Origin: Chloroflexota bacterium
GTDB taxonomy: Bacteria; Chloroflexota; Anaerolineae; Promineifilales; Promineifilaceae
Direction of reading: 5' to 3'
Length of the DNA stretch: 24,248 nt
Assembly: GCA_024223125.1 (NCBI GenBank)
Contig: JAAEOP010000934.1
Location: 1 to 24,248 of the forward strand
Shown: positions 21,278-24,248 of the stretch, one piece after another
Layout: every line of letters begins with the position of its first letter
How positions within the stretch are numbered: position 1 is the stretch's first letter
Notes under the pieces: model-generated
Seen by the model: only the letters and a program-made list of their open reading frames with translations
Databases searched by the model: none
Told to the model about the DNA's origin: nothing
Translations under genes and position numbers: made by a program

Positions 21278-24248
21278 ATGTCCATGGACTCAAAGAAAAA
21301 CAGACCGTTACTATTACTTTTGGCGCTTCTGTTGGCCTTCGTATTGGTTGGTGCGACCGTATTATTGACGGGAGCCGCCCCGGCACGGGTTGTTGATGTC
21401 CCCGATGCTGCACCGACTAGCGCTGCAAACAATGTCTCTGAAAATACGCCCCAAACATCCCATCGTTTAATTGTGCAATTAGAATCTCCTTCCCTGGCTG
21501 AACATTCGGCGCAGGAAGGGGTCTGGCGGACAGAAAACGGCCGTCTCGATTTCAACGCCCCGGAAGCACAAGCGTACATCGCCCAATTAGAAGCAGAACA
21601 AAAAGCATTTATAGGGGAAATGCAAACGGCCGTGCCCACTCTCTCCATCGCCGGTTATATCAATGAATCAGGCCAGGCCGTGGCGGCAACTTACCAGATT
21701 GTGTTCAATGGTGTTGCCATTGACGCCGGTAAAGCAGCCACTCTCGAACAGGCCCAACGCGAACTATTAAAGATAGAGGGCACGCGCGCTGTCTACAGGG
21801 ATTACGCTCATTACCCCCAAACTTACACCAGTACCCAACTCATCAACGCGCCGGTTGTGTGGAACATGGCCGGGGGGCAAGGCAATGCCGGCACCGGTGT
21901 CAAGGTTGCCTCAATGGATGGCGGTTTACATCATGACGCCCCCATGTTCGATGGGTCGGGTTGGAGTTATCCTCCCGGTTGGCCGGCCGGCGGGTTGGGT
22001 GATTCAGCTAACAATAATGGCAAAATCATCGCTTCACGCGCCTACTTCCGTGATTGGGACCCGCCCGCGCCTGGTGATGAAAACAGCTGGCCTGGGGTTG
22101 CCGGTATAAGCCATGGCACACATACAGGTAGTACGGCCGCCGGCAATCACGCGCCACAAGATTATCTGGGCGTCCCCGTAGATGTAACCGGCGTTGCGCC
22201 TGGCGCCTGGCTAATGAGTTACCGCGTCTTTTATGCCAGTGTCACTGATGATGGCTCTTTCTACAACGTGGAAGGGATTGCCGCTCTGGAAGACCTGGTG
22301 GCTGACGGCGCTGATGTGGTCAATAATTCCTGGGGCGAGGGGCCTGGCAGTGGCGGCGGGCCGTTTGATCCCCTGGATCAGGCCCTGGTGAATGCGTCTA
22401 CGGCCGGTGTATTTGTCAGTATGGCCACCGGTAATTCCGGTCCAGGCAACGGTACTGCCGACCATCCCTCAGATGATTATATCAATGTGGCCGCCAGCAC
22501 CACTGACGGCACCTTTTTGGCCGGTAAAGCGAGTGTGCCCATCTCTGCCACGCTACAAGATATGCCATTGGGGAAAGCGCGATTTGGCCCTCCACTGCCA
22601 GCGATGGTTGTTACTTATTCTTATACGGCCGCGATTTCTGTCGAACCAGGGAATTATAGAGGTTGCAGCCCCTTTACAGGAACCCCCTTTGCCGGCGGCG
22701 CTGCGTTGATCAGCCATGGTAGTTGTTCCTACGGTAATAAAGTTTATTATGCCCAACAGGCCGGCGCTCAATTTGTCATTATTTACAACCATGCCGGAGA
22801 CAGCGTCCGAAAAATGGGATTCAGCTGTAATTATTCCTCTACCTGTTCAGCAAGCGATATTACGATTTCTGCAATCTTTATTGGCCAAAGTAATGGAGAG
22901 GCAATGGTGAACATTTTTGATAATGACCGGCCGAACGCCATAGTTGTTGTAGATAATATCGCTTACCAGGCAGGCAATACACCTGACCAGATTGCTTCCT
23001 TCAGCAGTCGCGGCCCCGGTGTGGGCAATGTCTTAAAGCCGGATATTGCGGCTCCAGGGGTTATTATCATGGCACAGGGGTATGATCCTTTAGCCACGGG
23101 AGAGGCGCGTCATCTGGGTATTGCCCAGGCAAGCGGCACTTCTATGGCCGCGCCGCATGTGGCTGGCGCGGCCACCATACTGCGCCAGCTTTACCCCACC
23201 TGGACAAACGCTCAAATTAAATCGGCGTTGATGTCTACGTCTAAATACATAGATATCTATAACGAAGATGGTTCGCCAGCGCAGCCCCTGGATATGGGTG
23301 CCGGACGGTTGGATTTGACAAATGCGGCCGATCCTGGCATTTTCCTGGATCCCCCAAGTTTGAGTTTTGGCCAGATGGTGACGGGGACGACCAGCACTAT
23401 TGACGTGACGTTGACAAACGTTACCACGGCAACTGAAACCTATTCTGTAACCACACTTTACACAGGCGACGGGTTTACAGCCACCATGCCGGTGGCTGGG
23501 TTAACTGTGTCGCCGACCATGGTGACACTGACTCCAGGCGGTTCAACTACCGTGCAGGCCATGTTTGACGCTGCCATGAGTATGGGTATCGGGGATAACC
23601 AGGGTTATGTGGCGATGAGCGGTGACAATGGGCACAATGCCCATATGCCGGCCTGGGCGCGTATCGTTCCTTTGCCAGACGCTGAGGTTTTGATTATTGA
23701 CGCTGATGCCAGTCCGGGCCTGGGTTTCCCTGATTATCTTAGTTATTACACGGCCGTATTAGATAATCTAAGCTTAACCTACGATATTTTAGATTGGGCC
23801 ACAACGGGAATTCCCGAACAGGCTGTCCTGGCTCCATACAAGACAATCATACTCTTTACGGGGGATTTCAATCTGGCAAATAACGTTACAAAAATAGAAA
23901 TGGATCACCTGACAGAATATGCAAATAGTGGCGGTATTATCCTGGCTATGGGGCAGGATATGACCGACGTTTTAGGAACAACCTTCTTCCGCAAGAGTGT
24001 ATTAGGCATACCCAGCCCGCTGCAAGATAGTGTCACCAATGGCTTGCTGCCGGATGCGGCCGTTGTCACTCGACCGGATGCGCTGCCAGCCTTTGCCGGC
24101 GTAAATTTGGATTTGAGCGGCCCAGAGGTTAACTCTGTGACGCTGACAGGGGCGAATGAAGTTCCGCCTGTGGCCACGACGATGATTGGCACGGCCGATT
24201 TTGGCTATGACAATGCCAATCAGGTGTTGGATTATGATGTAACGGTGA
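21278..24248 (+). CDS. large secreted subtilisin-like protease (S8) with PA and CHRD domains, 3' end outside the window
   Basis: The frame is open for 990 codons to the right edge. A signal peptide (KKNRPLLLLLALLLAFVLVG, then Ala-rich end near 35) leads into a propeptide-like region at about 60-175 (HRLIVQLESPS ... EGTRAVYRDY). Catalytic residues are D214 (ASMDGGLHHDA), H279 (SHGTHTG), N386 (ATGNSGPG) and S622 (SGTSMAAPHVAG). A protease-associated (PA) domain is inserted between Asn and Ser at about 430-560 (FAGGAALISHGSC ... QFVIIYNHAGD). Next come an Ig/Fn3-like domain (PPSLSFGQMVTGTT, about 690-790), a region like those of secreted peptidases (VLIIDADASPG ... IILFTGDF), and the start of a CHRD domain (LTGANEVPPVATT) from about 954. 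It is probably an extracellular protease that digests large substrates. Confidence 0.92.
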   Translation, partial: MSMDSKKNRPLLLLLALLLAFVLVGATVLLTGAAPARVVDVPDAAPTSAANNVSENTPQTSHRLIVQLESPSLAEHSAQEGVWRTENGRLDFNAPEAQAYIAQLEAEQKAFIGEMQTAVPTLSIAGYINESGQAVAATYQIVFNGVAIDAGKAATLEQAQRELLKIEGTRAVYRDYAHYPQTYTSTQLINAPVVWNMAGGQGNAGTGVKVASMDGGLHHDAPMFDGSGWSYPPGWPAGGLGDSANNNGKIIASRAYFRDWDPPAPGDENSWPGVAGISHGTHTGSTAAGNHAPQDYLGVPVDVTGVAPGAWLMSYRVFYASVTDDGSFYNVEGIAALEDLVADGADVVNNSWGEGPGSGGGPFDPLDQALVNASTAGVFVSMATGNSGPGNGTADHPSDDYINVAASTTDGTFLAGKASVPISATLQDMPLGKARFGPPLPAMVVTYSYTAAISVEPGNYRGCSPFTGTPFAGGAALISHGSCSYGNKVYYAQQAGAQFVIIYNHAGDSVRKMGFSCNYSSTCSASDITISAIFIGQSNGEAMVNIFDNDRPNAIVVVDNIAYQAGNTPDQIASFSSRGPGVGNVLKPDIAAPGVIIMAQGYDPLATGEARHLGIAQASGTSMAAPHVAGAATILRQLYPTWTNAQIKSALMSTSKYIDIYNEDGSPAQPLDMGAGRLDLTNAADPGIFLDPPSLSFGQMVTGTTSTIDVTLTNVTTATETYSVTTLYTGDGFTATMPVAGLTVSPTMVTLTPGGSTTVQAMFDAAMSMGIGDNQGYVAMSGDNGHNAHMPAWARIVPLPDAEVLIIDADASPGLGFPDYLSYYTAVLDNLSLTYDILDWATTGIPEQAVLAPYKTIILFTGDFNLANNVTKIEMDHLTEYANSGGIILAMGQDMTDVLGTTFFRKSVLGIPSPLQDSVTNGLLPDAAVVTRPDALPAFAGVNLDLSGPEVNSVTLTGANEVPPVATTMIGTADFGYDNANQVLDYDVTV

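Noticed and set aside
21040..21396. Plus-strand frame of 118 codons starting at 21040
   Set aside because: It runs out of frame into the signal peptide region of the third subtilase, whose catalytic motifs fix the correct frame.
1..24248. CRISPR array, tRNA or rRNA genes
   Set aside because: No regularly spaced repeats, cloverleaf-like segments or rRNA-like conserved stretches were found on either strand.

Overview
The window looks like chromosomal DNA of a bacterium of the Chloroflexota type (Anaerolineae or relatives). This is an inference from gene content: a SpoIIIAA-like AAA ATPase with a C-terminal R3H-like segment beside tmk, a zinc-ribbon FmdB protein, an Rpn/PD-(D/E)XK transposase-type nuclease, very large secreted subtilases with short 'YLP' C-termini, and strong AGGAGG ribosome binding sites. 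No rRNA or tRNA marker is present, so the assignment is not firm.

Layout. Positions 1-1350 hold accessory material: the 3' end of an uncharacterised winged-helix-like gene, converging with an Rpn-family nuclease gene that is split by a one-base frameshift. Positions 1640-4350 carry a PlsC-type acyltransferase, a lipoprotein with two FKBP prolyl-isomerase domains, and a multi-pass membrane protein on the opposite strand. Positions 4470-8150 are a complete succinate dehydrogenase operon on the minus strand (sdhC-sdhD-sdhA-sdhB), with an extended -10 promoter at one end and an intrinsic terminator at the other. Positions 8400-12910 are housekeeping genes: a tandem GNAT-like protein, the AAA/R3H ATPase and thymidylate kinase in a row, then a divergent pair, fmdB-like (minus) and guanylate kinase (plus).

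From 13.3 kb to the right edge lies a cluster of three different secreted subtilases (S8 family): a 1973-residue protein with a 230-residue separation between catalytic Asp and His and DUF11-like repeats, a compact 445-residue enzyme with an I9-like propeptide, and an incomplete protein of at least 990 residues with a PA domain and the start of a CHRD domain. The first ends in a strong terminator. The second seems to be transcribed from its own promoter as a nearly leaderless mRNA. The third follows a 600-base spacer containing an inverted-repeat structure. Together they read as an extracellular protein-degradation locus.

Across the whole window the palindrome ACGGCCGT (core CGGCCG) is far more frequent than chance, both in genes and between them. 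It resembles the highly iterated palindromes (HIP1) of cyanobacteria and is the most striking genome-scale signal here. Several kinds of dispersed palindromic repeat also sit between genes, one inside the sdh operon and one that encodes the tail of thymidylate kinase.
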